A stretch of 64,000 bases of DNA from DASPNH01 sp035626675 (GTDB taxonomy: Bacteria > Desulfobacterota > Binatia > UBA1149 > CAITLU01). A program made the position numbers and the translations under genes. Below, piece after piece: positions 41,090 to 50,809 of the stretch. The stretch covers positions 1 through 64,000 of the forward strand of contig DASPNH010000127.1 in NCBI GenBank assembly GCA_035626675.1. Reading direction: 5' to 3'. The notes under the pieces were generated by a model, which saw only the letters and a list, made by a program, of their open reading frames with translations, ran no database searches and was not told where the DNA came from. Within the stretch, counting starts at the first letter, position 1. Each line of letters begins with the position of its first letter.

Positions 41090-43621
41090 TCAGCTCCCGG
41101 CGGTGGCACGCGCCTCGCGCACCGCTGCATCGAAGCGTTGCGATTGGATCTCGAAGCAGCGCGTCAGCTCGGTCATCAGCGTTTCCGTGCTCACCGGCTT
41201 GACCAGATGCGCATCGAAGCCGGCATCGCGCGTGCGACGCCGGTCTTTGTCCTGACCCCAGCCGGTCAGCGCCATCAAGATGATCTCCCTGCCCCAGGGC
41301 TGTTCCCGGATGCGACGGCAGGCCTCATAACCGTTGAGCTTGGGCATACCGAGGTCGATCAGGGCGACGTGCGGCTTGTTCCGCTCTACCGCCTCGATGC
41401 CCGCCAGGCCGTCATGCGCGGTCCATACCTCGTTGCCAAGAACACGCAGCAGCATCGCCAGCGATTCGGCCGAGTCTTCGTTGTCGTCCACGATCAAGAT
41501 GCGGCGTCTTTCCGGCCTCTGCTCCTGTTTCAGGTGCTCGTCTTCCACATCGGCGAGCGCGGGTGTGACGTCCGTGGCGAGCGGCAATCGCACGACGAAG
41601 CGGCTGCCCTTTCCGGGCCCGTCGCTGAACGCCTCCACTGTTCCGCCCTGAAGCCGCACCAGCCGATCGACGAGCGACAGTCCGATCCCCAGACCGTTGC
41701 GGGACCGTTCCAGCGAGGTGTCGACCTGGTAGAAGACCTCGAAGACGTGCGGGAGCTTGTCTTCGGCTATCCCGATGCCGTTGTCGGCGACGGCGATCGT
41801 GACATGGTCGCCGTCACGTTCCGCGGTGAGCCGGATGTCCCCACCCGGTTCCGTATACTTCGCCGCGTTGTTCAGCAGGTTCGTCAGAACCTGAGCATTC
41901 CGGACCGGGTCCGCCATCAACGGCAACGGCTCGTCTGGCATGGAAACGGTCAGCTGATGTCCGGCGCTCTTGATCGCCGGCAGGCTGGCTTCGACTGCGG
42001 TCCGAACCAGGTCCGCAACGTCGACCGCCTCATTTCGCAGCTCGACCTTGTTTCGCGTGATGCGTGACAGGTCCAGAAGGTCATCGATCAGACGTATGAG
42101 GTGGTCGATCTGCCGATCGATCAGTCCTCGCGCGGTGACGCAGTCCGGATCCGGCGACCCCCGCAGATTGAGAAGCTGCACCGCATTGCGAACAGGAGCC
42201 AGTGGATTGCGAAGCTCGTGGGCGAGCGTAGCCAGAAATTCGTTCTTGCGGGCGTCGGCCTCGCGAAGCTCCTCCAACAGCCGCAGGCGTTCGCAAGCGC
42301 CGGCGGCATACTGCGTCACGGTCTGCAGGAACGCCGCGTCCTCGTCGCCGAGTCCGCCGGGAGTACGGCTCAGAAACGCCACCGTGCCCAGCAACCTGCC
42401 GTCGGACATCAGCGGATAGCTCGCGTAGGTCCGCAGTCCCTCGCGCGCCGCCCACTCGAGTCCTTCGTGCCCGGTGACGTCATTCTCTATCGACGGGCTG
42501 CCTGTTCGAGCCACCTTGCCGCAGATACCCGAACCTTTCTCCACTCGCGCTGCGGCCAGGGCGGCTTCCTGCGAAATGCCGGCGTAGGAGGCGAGGGTCA
42601 GGGTGTTTCGCGAGTCGCTTCCCACGTAATTCAAGTAGGCGTCGAGCCCGAGATGAGGCCCGACCTTTTGAAACATATGTTGCAGCATCTGATGGACGTC
42701 GGCCGAGGTGAGCAGCAGCGAGGCGACCTCCGACAGCAACTGCAGTCTCTCGGTCTGCCTCTCCAGGCGCAGCTCGGCGACGCGCCTTTCGCTGACGTCG
42801 CGGGTGAAGCAGCGCGTGTGGACGAAGGAGCCGTTGTCCCAGAGAACGTTGGAGGAGATCAGGACGTGGCGTGTCGACCCGTTCTTGCAACGCAGGCGGG
42901 CGGGATAGCTGTGGATCTCCTCGCCGGCCTGGAGGCGACGAAGAATGTCGTCGATCGCGTCCTGATCGACGTGGAAGCGCGCGATGTGCTGGCCTACGTA
43001 CTCCTCGGCGGTATACCCGAGAAGATCGAGCTCGGCGCGATTGGCGCGCAGGATCGTCCCGTCGGACCCGACCCAGTGAAGTCCGACGGTGGCGTTATCG
43101 AAGAAGTCGGCGAGCTCGCGCTCGCTGCGCTCGCGTCGATCATCGGCATGCTTGCGCTCGAGCGCGGCCGCCATCTGACCGGCTCCGACGCTCAGCAACA
43201 TGCGCTCTACGTCCGTGGGAAAGCCGGAGCGGGCGCTGCCGGCCGCGACGAAGCCCTGCAGCATCGGTAGATGGAACCCGGCCGTGGCCACCTTGACCAT
43301 CCCACGGTCCTGCATCGGATGGGGAATAGCCTCGGGCAGCTCGGAGAGACTCGTCAGATGGACGGGAAACCAGGCCGAGATCGCTGCCAGGTCGCTTCCG
43401 AATTCGTCGCGCGCGCGCCCCACTCGAAAGACGCGTCCCGTGCCGTTCTCGTACGCGAAAACGTACACGAAGTCGGCGACGAGCATGGGATGCAGGGCGT
43501 CGGCCAGGATCTCTGCGATGCCGTCGACCGAGCGGCCAGACCATAGCGCCGTCAGCGACGAGAGCGCCACGAGATCGCGCATGCCGCGCCGAAGCTCAGC
43601 CTGCTCGTCGTGGGCGCTCAT
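41090..43621 (-). CDS. Hybrid histidine kinase GAF-PAS-GAF-HisKA-HATPase-REC
   Basis: 843-aa cytoplasmic hybrid kinase. GAF-like region (about 15-155), PAS (about 170-285; LLGYTAEEYVGQHIARFHVD), second GAF (about 300-450), HisKA with FLATLAHELRNPLAPVRNAV (about 462), HATPase with LTNLLNNAAKYT and NGLGIGLSLVDRLV (about 575-695), and a C-terminal receiver (about 708-825; VALIDLGMPKLNGYEA, HLVKPV). ATG 43621. It follows the MEDS sensor gene by 21 nt in the same direction, so the two probably form one operon and pathway. Confidence 0.9.
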   Translation of the reverse strand: MSAHDEQAELRRGMRDLVALSSLTALWSGRSVDGIAEILADALHPMLVADFVYVFAYENGTGRVFRVGRARDEFGSDLAAISAWFPVHLTSLSELPEAIPHPMQDRGMVKVATAGFHLPMLQGFVAAGSARSGFPTDVERMLLSVGAGQMAAALERKHADDRRERSERELADFFDNATVGLHWVGSDGTILRANRAELDLLGYTAEEYVGQHIARFHVDQDAIDDILRRLQAGEEIHSYPARLRCKNGSTRHVLISSNVLWDNGSFVHTRCFTRDVSERRVAELRLERQTERLQLLSEVASLLLTSADVHQMLQHMFQKVGPHLGLDAYLNYVGSDSRNTLTLASYAGISQEAALAAARVEKGSGICGKVARTGSPSIENDVTGHEGLEWAAREGLRTYASYPLMSDGRLLGTVAFLSRTPGGLGDEDAAFLQTVTQYAAGACERLRLLEELREADARKNEFLATLAHELRNPLAPVRNAVQLLNLRGSPDPDCVTARGLIDRQIDHLIRLIDDLLDLSRITRNKVELRNEAVDVADLVRTAVEASLPAIKSAGHQLTVSMPDEPLPLMADPVRNAQVLTNLLNNAAKYTEPGGDIRLTAERDGDHVTIAVADNGIGIAEDKLPHVFEVFYQVDTSLERSRNGLGIGLSLVDRLVRLQGGTVEAFSDGPGKGSRFVVRLPLATDVTPALADVEDEHLKQEQRPERRRILIVDDNEDSAESLAMLLRVLGNEVWTAHDGLAGIEAVERNKPHVALIDLGMPKLNGYEACRRIREQPWGREIILMALTGWGQDKDRRRTRDAGFDAHLVKPVSTETLMTELTRCFEIQSQRFDAAVREARATAGS

Positions 43622-43642
43622 GAGCTTGCAGCCGAGTTACGA

Positions 43643-44263
43643 TCAGGCAACGGCGCGGCGTTCCCTGAGCTCGGCGAGCATCTGGTCGGGTGGCACGAAA
43701 AACGGGTTCTCCTGCAAGACGCCTCCGAGAATGACCAACGGGTGAGTCCGCAGGATATCGATCACCACATCCGCACCGAAGCGGGACAGATCGTAGGTGC
43801 AGCAGACCGGATCGTCATACTTGGTCAGGACATGGTTGAGGCGTGTTTCGTAAACGACGAGGTCTTCGACGCCCTTCCGGTCTTCGCGTGCCCACTCCAT
43901 GTCCGCGACCAGGCGAGTAGCAGAGAAGCCGTCGTTCTTTCCCTCGGTCAGCACTTCCTCGATGAGCGCGAGCATCCGCTCCTGGTCGAAATGGCCATCT
44001 CGGAGATAGGCCTGATCCCACACCCGCATCTCGAGCTGGCCCGTCTGCTGCGTCGCAGCGACGTCGATGCCCGCACTTGCCAGCCGTTCGCGATGCGGCT
44101 CGAGGTTGTCGGGATTGACGATGTGAAAGGCCTTCTGGTGTCGGTCGAAACCCTCGGAGATGAACGGAAGCAGTATGCGGTACTCCTCCTCCTTGGAGTG
44201 AAAGAACGCGCAGATATGAGGCGAGTACTTCAACGTGGCATTGGCCAGCTCGATATTCCCCAT
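43643..44263 (-). CDS. MEDS-domain sensor protein
   Basis: 206-aa protein made of one MEDS domain (methanogen/methylotroph DcmR sensory domain): KYSPHICAFFHSKEEEYRILLPFISEGFDRHQKAFHIVNPD and SATRLVADMEWAREDRKGVEDLVVYETRLNHVLTKYDD. MEDS domains are thought to bind hydrocarbon derivatives or other small ligands and are often coupled to kinases. ATG 44263 has CCGGAGGGAG upstream, deciding the start against longer frames. The hybrid kinase follows 21 nt downstream. Confidence 0.88.
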   Translation of the reverse strand: MGNIELANATLKYSPHICAFFHSKEEEYRILLPFISEGFDRHQKAFHIVNPDNLEPHRERLASAGIDVAATQQTGQLEMRVWDQAYLRDGHFDQERMLALIEEVLTEGKNDGFSATRLVADMEWAREDRKGVEDLVVYETRLNHVLTKYDDPVCCTYDLSRFGADVVIDILRTHPLVILGGVLQENPFFVPPDQMLAELRERRAVA

Positions 44264-44615
44264 GAAAACTCCCTCCGGAATGCCGACGCGAATTCGTTCT
44301 CTCGCCGAAGAGGCGTGCACGACGAAACAGACCCACCGCATTCACGCCCAACGCCCGCCAACCTGGCGATTTCACCCCCAAGCAAACCTTCCGTGCGGCC
44401 AATTTGCAACCTGTTCCCTTCGGCGGAGCCGGCGCAAAGCAGAGCGCGGATGGGTAGGCCGAAGCGGTCCGTGATGCGCAGGCTCTGGCCACAGCCGTCC
44501 TTCGACGCCACGGCCGAGCCTTGCGTGTCGGTCATGCGCCGGCGCGGTCGTTCGGTGTGCACTTCGAGCATGTCGTGGCGGCACCTGCTGTCACGGTGTC
44601 CGCCGTGTCGTGCGC
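44264..44615. other. 352-bp gap, possible decayed transposase fragment
   Basis: No intact gene is visible. On the minus strand about 44390-44535 reads MTDTQGSAVASKDGCGQSL followed by RITDRFGLPIRALLCAGSAE. This loosely resembles the DDE-transposase stretch of IS5-type elements (SKGGxTTKIHxxxDxxGxPIRxxLTxG) but lacks the acidic residues and any flanking terminal repeats. It may be a relic or chance; the rest must carry the promoter of the MEDS-kinase operon. Confidence 0.25.
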
Positions 44616-47255
44616 CTACCCGCGCGCCCGCCGCCGATCGTCCCATTCCAGCACGGCCGGCAGCACGACGACGTAGCAGATCAGCGTCCACGACACGCCG
44701 AGTGCCAGCAGCTGACCGATCGACGCCGTGCCGCGGTGCGAGCTGAAGCCGAGACTGCCGAACGTCAGAATGGTCGTCACCGCCGAGAAGAACACGGCGC
44801 GGGCGGTGCTGCTGGAGAGCACGTCGATCTCGTCGGGACGCGTTCGGTGCCGGTGTACCAGGTGGATGCCGTTGTCCACGCCCATGCCCACCAGCATCGG
44901 CAGCACGATGACGTTGCCGAAGTTGAAGGGATGGCCGAGCGTGACCAGGCTCGCGCAAGTCAGCAGCGTGGCCAGCGCAAGCGGGAAGAAGGCCAGGAGC
45001 GTGTCCCACAGACTTCTCCACAGCAGGATCAGGAAGCCGATCATCAGCACGATCCCGATGCTCAGTGCCAGCACCATCGCATGCCAGGTGGCGCGGCCCC
45101 ACTCGACCTGCCACACCGCGCTGCCGGTGGCCTGCGGCGCGATCTCGCGCACGGAATCGACGAAGCGTTCGAGCGCGGCACTGTCCGACAGGTCCTCGCT
45201 CGGGAAGACCTGGATGCGCGCCTTGCCCCCGGCGGCGACGAACTGCGAGACCAGATTGGCCGGCAGATCGGTGACCGCGACGTGGTCGGGCTCGAGCAGC
45301 AGACGAAGATCGCGCAGCTGCTCGGGCAGCGAGCCGACCAGGTTTGCCTGCAGGCCCGCGAATGCCGCCGCCGGCGAAGGCTCGGCTGCGAGCGACAGAA
45401 GGAAGCGCGTCAGGGTTTCGTGCAGGCGCCGCGCTGCCGCGGCCAGCGCCGGGTCGCGCGCGTCGCTTGCGCTGCGTTCGGCTTCCTCGGCGAGCTTTTC
45501 GAGCGACCCGCGCTGCTCTTGGGTGCTGCGGATCTGCGGCGGGGTTCCTTCGGGAAGGAGGAAGAACTGTGCCGTCTCCAGGATCTCGAGCTTCTCTTCC
45601 TGCTGCCCCGGCACGTAGTCGTCGATGGTGCGGACCGAGGAAACCACGTCGAGCGCGGCGATACGACGTGCAAGCTCGCGCGCCTGATCGAGCGAGGGCG
45701 CGATCACGTCGATGATCCAGGGAGTGCTGCCGGGGCGCGACAGGAGATCCTGGAAAGTCTGCACCGACTCGGTACCGGGATCGCGAAGATCGAGCAGGTT
45801 GTAGTTGAAGCGGATCAGCGGCAGCGCGGCCATGCTGGCGAGGGCCGCGGCGATGGCCGCGATGCGGATCGCGCGGGCATGGCGCACCGGCAGATGCGCC
45901 AGCGCGGCGATCCGCGAACTGGAGCCGGTCCCCGCTCGCGGCGACGGCTCCCCTCCGAGCGACAGCACCGCAGGCACGACCGTGAACGCGCTTAGGAAGC
46001 TGAAGAACATTCCCGACCCCGCGATGAAGCCGAGCTGGCCCACGCCGGTGAAGTCGGTCAGCAGGAAGATGAAGAAGCCGATGGCGGTGGTGCAGGCGCT
46101 CGAGAACAGCGAGGGCGCCATGCTCTCGGCGGTTTCGCGCAAGGCCCGGGTCCGGCCCGCGCCGGAGGCGATGCGCTCGCGGTAGCGCATGCAGACGTGG
46201 ATCTGCAGCTCGCCGCCGAGCCCGATGATGAGAACGTTGGCCACCGCCGAGATCTGGTTGAGATGGCCGATGGTGGCCGCCGCAAAGCCGTTGCTCCACG
46301 CCAGCCCCGTCAGAAGCCCCGTCACCAGTGCCAGGGTCAGACGCAGGGACCGGAACGCCAGCGCCACCGTCAGCGAGAACAGCACGAAGGAGGTGATGCC
46401 GACGACGACGTTCTGGGTCGCGATCGCGACCAGCTCTTCGTAGTTGAGCACCGGCTCGCCGGTGACTCGCACGCGGTAGCCGCGCTCGGGCGTCAGGCTC
46501 AGGTCGAGCGCAGCCTGGCGGATGGCCGCGACGTGCGGACCGGCGTTGAGCAGCGTTCCGAAGTCGAGCCGTCCTCGAAGCGCGACCACGCGCTGGCGGG
46601 CCTCGGCCGGAAGCGTGCTTCCGAGAAGCGCGGTTCCCCAGGGGTCTGGAGCGGGGCGGCGATCGATGGTGGCCTGAACCGCGTTGGCCACGCGCTCCAG
46701 GGCCACCGGCATCTCCAGGCCTACCGCAGTGCCTTTGCGTTGCGCCGCCAGCGCTTCGCGCAGCAGATCGGCGACGCCGGCGATGCTGGGGTCGCGCTCC
46801 AGCGTGGCGATGAAAGGCTGGACCTGGCTGAGACGCGTGGTCAGGTCGTCGATCTGATCGACGTCGAAATAGAGGAGCGCGTTGCGCTGGTAGAACGGCC
46901 CGCCGCCCGGGACGTCGACCTGCGTGAACAGGTCGGTGCGCTCGGCCAGACGCGCGGCCAGGGCCTCTGCAGCATGGCCCGCGGCCACGGGACTGTCGGC
47001 GTCGATGACGACCAGAAAGCCGTCGCCCAGTGTATGAAACGTGTCGGTCAGCTCACGCTGGCGCACCTGGAAAGGCAGGTCCTCGGAGATCAGGCTGCGC
47101 GGATCGGCATCGACTCCGAGCGTCAGCGCGGCGAAGGCGGCCGAGGCCGACGCCAGCGCGACGATGGCGGCAAGCGCCCGCTTGGGACTGCGCTCGATGC
47201 GCGACACGCAGCGCGCAGCGGCGCTCGCAATGCGTTCCTCCAGATTGCCAGTCAT
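44616..47255 (-). CDS. RND/MMPL family transporter, HpnN-like
   Basis: 879-aa inner-membrane transporter with two halves of six helices and large periplasmic loops. The pre-loop segment ISEDLPFQVRQRELTDTFHTLGDGFLVVIDAD, then DLFTQVDVPGGGPFYQRNALLYF and QPFIATLERDPSIAGVADLL, match what I recall of HpnN, the exporter that moves hopanoids to the outer membrane. The C-terminal half repeats the MMPL motif (LPMLVGMGVDNGIHLVHRHR). ATG 47255. No hopanoid synthesis genes are nearby, so the cargo assignment is by family only. Confidence 0.82.
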   Translation of the reverse strand: MTGNLEERIASAAARCVSRIERSPKRALAAIVALASASAAFAALTLGVDADPRSLISEDLPFQVRQRELTDTFHTLGDGFLVVIDADSPVAAGHAAEALAARLAERTDLFTQVDVPGGGPFYQRNALLYFDVDQIDDLTTRLSQVQPFIATLERDPSIAGVADLLREALAAQRKGTAVGLEMPVALERVANAVQATIDRRPAPDPWGTALLGSTLPAEARQRVVALRGRLDFGTLLNAGPHVAAIRQAALDLSLTPERGYRVRVTGEPVLNYEELVAIATQNVVVGITSFVLFSLTVALAFRSLRLTLALVTGLLTGLAWSNGFAAATIGHLNQISAVANVLIIGLGGELQIHVCMRYRERIASGAGRTRALRETAESMAPSLFSSACTTAIGFFIFLLTDFTGVGQLGFIAGSGMFFSFLSAFTVVPAVLSLGGEPSPRAGTGSSSRIAALAHLPVRHARAIRIAAIAAALASMAALPLIRFNYNLLDLRDPGTESVQTFQDLLSRPGSTPWIIDVIAPSLDQARELARRIAALDVVSSVRTIDDYVPGQQEEKLEILETAQFFLLPEGTPPQIRSTQEQRGSLEKLAEEAERSASDARDPALAAAARRLHETLTRFLLSLAAEPSPAAAFAGLQANLVGSLPEQLRDLRLLLEPDHVAVTDLPANLVSQFVAAGGKARIQVFPSEDLSDSAALERFVDSVREIAPQATGSAVWQVEWGRATWHAMVLALSIGIVLMIGFLILLWRSLWDTLLAFFPLALATLLTCASLVTLGHPFNFGNVIVLPMLVGMGVDNGIHLVHRHRTRPDEIDVLSSSTARAVFFSAVTTILTFGSLGFSSHRGTASIGQLLALGVSWTLICYVVVLPAVLEWDDRRRARG

Positions 47256-47482
47256 CGCGGGTCGAAGAGCTCGGCGCTGCCGCAACGGGTCTCGAGGTCG
47301 GTTCGCATGCCCGCGGTCGGCGGCCGCGGGCAGCGCAGCAGCAGGTCGTGATCTATCAACGCAGGGTCTCGGAGGCGAAAAGGTGGCAGATGGCAGCGGC
47401 TGCCGGCGTTGACGCGGGGGCCGCCCCGGCAGTATGAGAGGTCGTGGCCGCCCCAGCGGCCCCGTCACACCAGGAGGATGCC

Positions 47483-48019
47483 ATGACGAAGACGCTGCGC
47501 GTTGCCTTTCTCGCCTTCATCCTGATCGCCGCACGTTCCGAGCAGGCTGCCGCCTTCGGCGCCGGCGGCGGCGTGCGGTCGGACGTCAAGGGCGACGCCG
47601 AGATTCGCAAGCTCTACGAGACCTTCGTCGAGGACTGGAACAAGCACAACGTCAACGGGATGGCCGATCTCTGGGCCGTCGACGGCGATCACGTCGAGCC
47701 CGACGGCAACGTGGCCAAGGGCCGTGAGGAAGTGCGCACCCTCTTCACCAAGCAGCACGGAACCGTCTTCCACGACACCAAGCTGGATCTGAAGATCGCC
47801 GGCGTCTGGTTCATCAGCAACGACGTCGCGCTGGTCGACGGCACCTACAGCGTCAAGGGCATCATCGCTCCGACCGGCGAGAAGGTTCCGGAACGGCGCG
47901 GTCTGCTGACCTCGGTTCTCATGCGCGAAGGCGGCAAGTGGTGGATCGCCGCCAGCCGCCTCATGATCCCGACCACCTTGCCGTACAAGAAGGAAGACGC
48001 CGCCGAAAAGCCGCAGTAG
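47483..48019 (+). CDS. Exported SnoaL-like (NTF2 fold) protein
   Basis: 178-aa protein with a signal peptide (MTKTLRVAFLAFILIAA ... AAAFG, about 1-25) and an NTF2-like domain of the SgcJ/DUF4440 type: EIRKLYETFVEDWNKHNVNGMADLWAVDGDHVEPDG and GKWWIAASRLMI. ATG 47483 has AGGAGG 6 nt upstream. Such domains bind small molecules or act as isomerases; no substrate can be inferred. A hairpin follows the stop at 48045-48072. Confidence 0.82.
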   Translation: MTKTLRVAFLAFILIAARSEQAAAFGAGGGVRSDVKGDAEIRKLYETFVEDWNKHNVNGMADLWAVDGDHVEPDGNVAKGREEVRTLFTKQHGTVFHDTKLDLKIAGVWFISNDVALVDGTYSVKGIIAPTGEKVPERRGLLTSVLMREGGKWWIAASRLMIPTTLPYKKEDAAEKPQ

Positions 48020-48044
48020 CGGATCGCGAGGACAGGTACGCCAC

Positions 48045-48072
48045 CCGGCGCACGGCAGCGTGCCTGCGCCGG
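48045..48072. terminator. GC-rich hairpin after the SnoaL-like gene
   Basis: CCGGCGCA (48045-48052) pairs with TGCGCCGG (48065-48072), and inside it GGCA pairs with TGCC. It lies 26 nt after the stop. There is no T tract, so termination is inferred only from position. Confidence 0.55.
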
Positions 48073-48273
48073 ATGCGCGAGCCGGGACAGAGTGCTGCCA
48101 GCCCGAGGGCTCGCGCGGCCTGGGCCGGATGCGGAGCCGGAATGCAGGGGGCCCGGTCGGTCGCCTCGCGCACCTGAGAGTTTTTGTCGGCGACGGTATC
48201 CCGCCGCCCATCCCGGACCGTTACACTCCATGCTGACCGGCGCCACCGACGCGTGCGGCAAAGGGATGCATTC

Positions 48274-49101
48274 ATGCTCTTCAGGATTTCCCGACGCACT
48301 CTCCTGCTCGCCGCCACGATCGCCGCGCTGTCTTTCGCCGGCGTGCACCCAGCAGCGGCCGCCAACGGCGACTGCTCGCAGCCGGTCACGTCGGGCAGCA
48401 ATCCGACAGCTTCCGATTGCCTCTACATCCTGCGCACGGGCGTCGGCGTGACCGAGTGCGAACTGTGCGTCTGTGACACCAACGGCTCGCTGACCATCAC
48501 CGCCACCGATGCGCTGATCTGTCTGCGCGTTGCGGTCAATCAGCCCGTTCCACTCAACTGCCCCGACTGCGGCGGCGTCAGCACCTCCACGTCGACTTCG
48601 ACGACCACGAGCAGCTCGACGACGACGGTTCCCTTCTGCGGCGACGGCTTCCTCGATTTCGGCGAAGACTGCGACGACGGCGACAACGAAGACAACGACG
48701 GCTGCGACGCCGAGTGCCTGCTCGAGGGCGGCACCTGCGTCGACGACGCCGACCTGCTCTGCAATGACACGGACACCTGGGACACGCTCGACGACGGCTC
48801 CACCGACCGCATCGAGTTCTACGGCTGCGAGGAATGGTTCGAGAGCGGCCGGGAGTACACCTATCTGTTCGCGCCGGAATTCAGCGAGAACGTCCTGGTG
48901 GAGGTCTTCTCCGAGTTCGGCGTCGATCACGACGTGTTCGTGCTTCTGGACGATGGGCTCGGCTGCCAGCCCGGCAACTGCATCGCTTCGGGAGAAGACT
49001 CGGCCGAATTCGTGGCCGGTGCAGGCGAGTTCTACTACATCGTCGTCGACGGCTTCGAAGGGGATGCCGGCGCCTTTACCATCGATCTCAGCTGCAAGTA
49101 G
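48274..49101 (+). CDS. Secreted protein: dockerin-like module, myxococcal Cys motif, PPC-like domain
   Basis: 275-aa exported protein. A signal peptide (about 1-28, ending AAAANG) is followed by a dockerin-like module near the N terminus (about 35-90; PTASDCLYILRTGVG and DTNGSLTITATDALICLRVAV). Next come a Ser/Thr linker (TSTSTTTSSSTTT), a disulfide motif CGDGFLDFGEDCDDGDNEDNDGC, and a beta domain resembling the bacterial pre-peptidase C-terminal fold (about 190-275; VLVEVFSEFGVDHDVFVLLDD). ATG 48274. It shares modules with the proteins at 1687-3051 and 3309-5345 but in a different order. Convergent with the kinase 9 nt downstream. Confidence 0.8.
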   Translation: MLFRISRRTLLLAATIAALSFAGVHPAAAANGDCSQPVTSGSNPTASDCLYILRTGVGVTECELCVCDTNGSLTITATDALICLRVAVNQPVPLNCPDCGGVSTSTSTSTTTSSSTTTVPFCGDGFLDFGEDCDDGDNEDNDGCDAECLLEGGTCVDDADLLCNDTDTWDTLDDGSTDRIEFYGCEEWFESGREYTYLFAPEFSENVLVEVFSEFGVDHDVFVLLDDGLGCQPGNCIASGEDSAEFVAGAGEFYYIVVDGFEGDAGAFTIDLSCK

Positions 49102-49110
49102 CGGAGGGCA

Positions 49111-50700
49111 TCAACCGCGCGCTGGATGCTGCGGCGGGCAATCGGCCAGGGTGAAATAGAACGTCGCCCCGCGGCCATGGGTCGCACGGGCCCACAGCTT
49201 GCCGCCATGGCGATGTACGATGCGGCGCACGGCAGCCAGTCCGACGCCTTCGCCTTCGCGGTCGTCGTCGTTGTGCAGGCTGCGGAACGGCGTGAAGAGG
49301 GCCCCGGCATCCTTCATGTCGAATCCGGTCCCGTTGTCGCGGACGAAGTAGGCCTTGGTGCCGTCGTACTGCGTCTCGCATCCCACCTCGATCGATGCCT
49401 GCGCGGTGCGCGAAGTGTACTTCCAGGCATTGTCCAGCAGATTCTGCAGCATGATCTGGAGCAGCTTGGAGTCGCCGGTTACGGGCAGAGCCGGTTCGAC
49501 CTGCACATGCGTTACCCGGTGCGGATCGCGTTCACGCAGCCCATCGAGGTGGATGCGGGCGAGCACGGCCAGATCCACCGGGACGGCATGCAGCTGGCAG
49601 GTGCTGATGTGCACGAGCTGAACCAGGGCATCCAGGCGACGATCGATCTCGACGGCGGTCTCGTGAGCCGTCGCGGCCGAATCGCCATCCGTCGAGGCCT
49701 GACGCAGCAGCCGCTGCAGAGGTTCGCGCACGTGGTGTGTCACCGACTGCAGCAGCGTCTCGAGCTCGCGGTTGGTGGCGACGAGCTGATGCGTGCTCGT
49801 CTGCAGCCTCTGCTCCAGGTCGCCTCGCGCACGCAGGTTGTCGACGGAAAGGGCGGTCGCCGCAGCGAGCGCTTGCACCAACTCGATCTGACGAGCGTCG
49901 CAGGAGTGGCGCGTCGCCCAGTATCCGCCAATGGCACCCAGAGGGTCGCGGCGGCCGACCGGCACCATCAACAGGCTGCGAACGAACGTGGGCCGATACA
50001 CGTCGGCCGGTATGCGGGCATCGGCGTAGACGTCTTCGATCATGGCCGGCTCGCCGCTGAGCATGCACCAGCCGCTGATGCAGCTGCTCATGGGGAAACG
50101 CTGTCCCTTCCACAGCGGTGCGATGGCGTCCTCGTCCACGTAATGGCACTGGTCGCCTTCGCGAAGCACGAAGGTGGCGCCGTCTGCCCCGGTGATCCCA
50201 CGCGCGGCGGTGCGAACGATTGCGGCGATGGTCTCGACGTCGGTAGCCTGCGAGAGCTCCTGGACGGCTGCGGTCAATCGCAGAGTCGCTTCGACCTGCG
50301 CCGTCACCGCGCGATGCTCGCGGTTCTTCTGCGCGGCACGCAACTCGCGCTGCGCCACCGCGATCAGGCGCCACTCGTGATCCTTGAGCACGTAGTCGGC
50401 GGCGCCGGCGGTCAGCATCGTCTTGACGCTGGACTCCTCGGCCGCCCCCGAGAGACAGACGAAAGGTGTTTCGGGGAGGAATTGCCTGGCCAGGTGGAGC
50501 GCCTCCAAGGGCGCCATGCCAGGGATGCTGCTGTCGGCCAGGATGAGGTCGAAATCGCCGGTCACGAGCGCGTCACGGTAGGAATCTGCGTTTCCGACGA
50601 GCTCGATGTCGGCATCGATGCCGCCGCCACCGAGCCAATGCCCGATCAGATACGCATCGTTGGCGTTGTCTTCCAGATGCAGAATCCGGCCGTGACTCAT
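49111..50700 (-). CDS. Receiver-GAF histidine kinase
   Basis: 529-aa soluble kinase: N-terminal receiver (1-120; D56 in DLILADSSIPGM), GAF (about 150-300; SCISGWCMLSGEPAMIEDVYADARIP), a dimerisation segment with SVTHHVREPLQRLL (phosphoacceptor His near 325), and HATPase (about 400-520; LLDNAWKYTS, DNGTGFD, GEGVGLAAVRRIV). ATG 50700. It stands alone, so its partner is elsewhere. The dimerisation region is atypical and suggests a phytochrome-like kinase subclass. Confidence 0.87.
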   Translation of the reverse strand: MSHGRILHLEDNANDAYLIGHWLGGGGIDADIELVGNADSYRDALVTGDFDLILADSSIPGMAPLEALHLARQFLPETPFVCLSGAAEESSVKTMLTAGAADYVLKDHEWRLIAVAQRELRAAQKNREHRAVTAQVEATLRLTAAVQELSQATDVETIAAIVRTAARGITGADGATFVLREGDQCHYVDEDAIAPLWKGQRFPMSSCISGWCMLSGEPAMIEDVYADARIPADVYRPTFVRSLLMVPVGRRDPLGAIGGYWATRHSCDARQIELVQALAAATALSVDNLRARGDLEQRLQTSTHQLVATNRELETLLQSVTHHVREPLQRLLRQASTDGDSAATAHETAVEIDRRLDALVQLVHISTCQLHAVPVDLAVLARIHLDGLRERDPHRVTHVQVEPALPVTGDSKLLQIMLQNLLDNAWKYTSRTAQASIEVGCETQYDGTKAYFVRDNGTGFDMKDAGALFTPFRSLHNDDDREGEGVGLAAVRRIVHRHGGKLWARATHGRGATFYFTLADCPPQHPARG

Positions 50701-50809
50701 CGCGTGCCAAGCCCCCTTCGCACGCCTGCGAAGTTAGCGCGAAGGGCTCGCGCCCGCTATGCCGATTTCCCTTAGAGGACGACGATTGCCGGTATCTACG
50801 TGGCACCCT

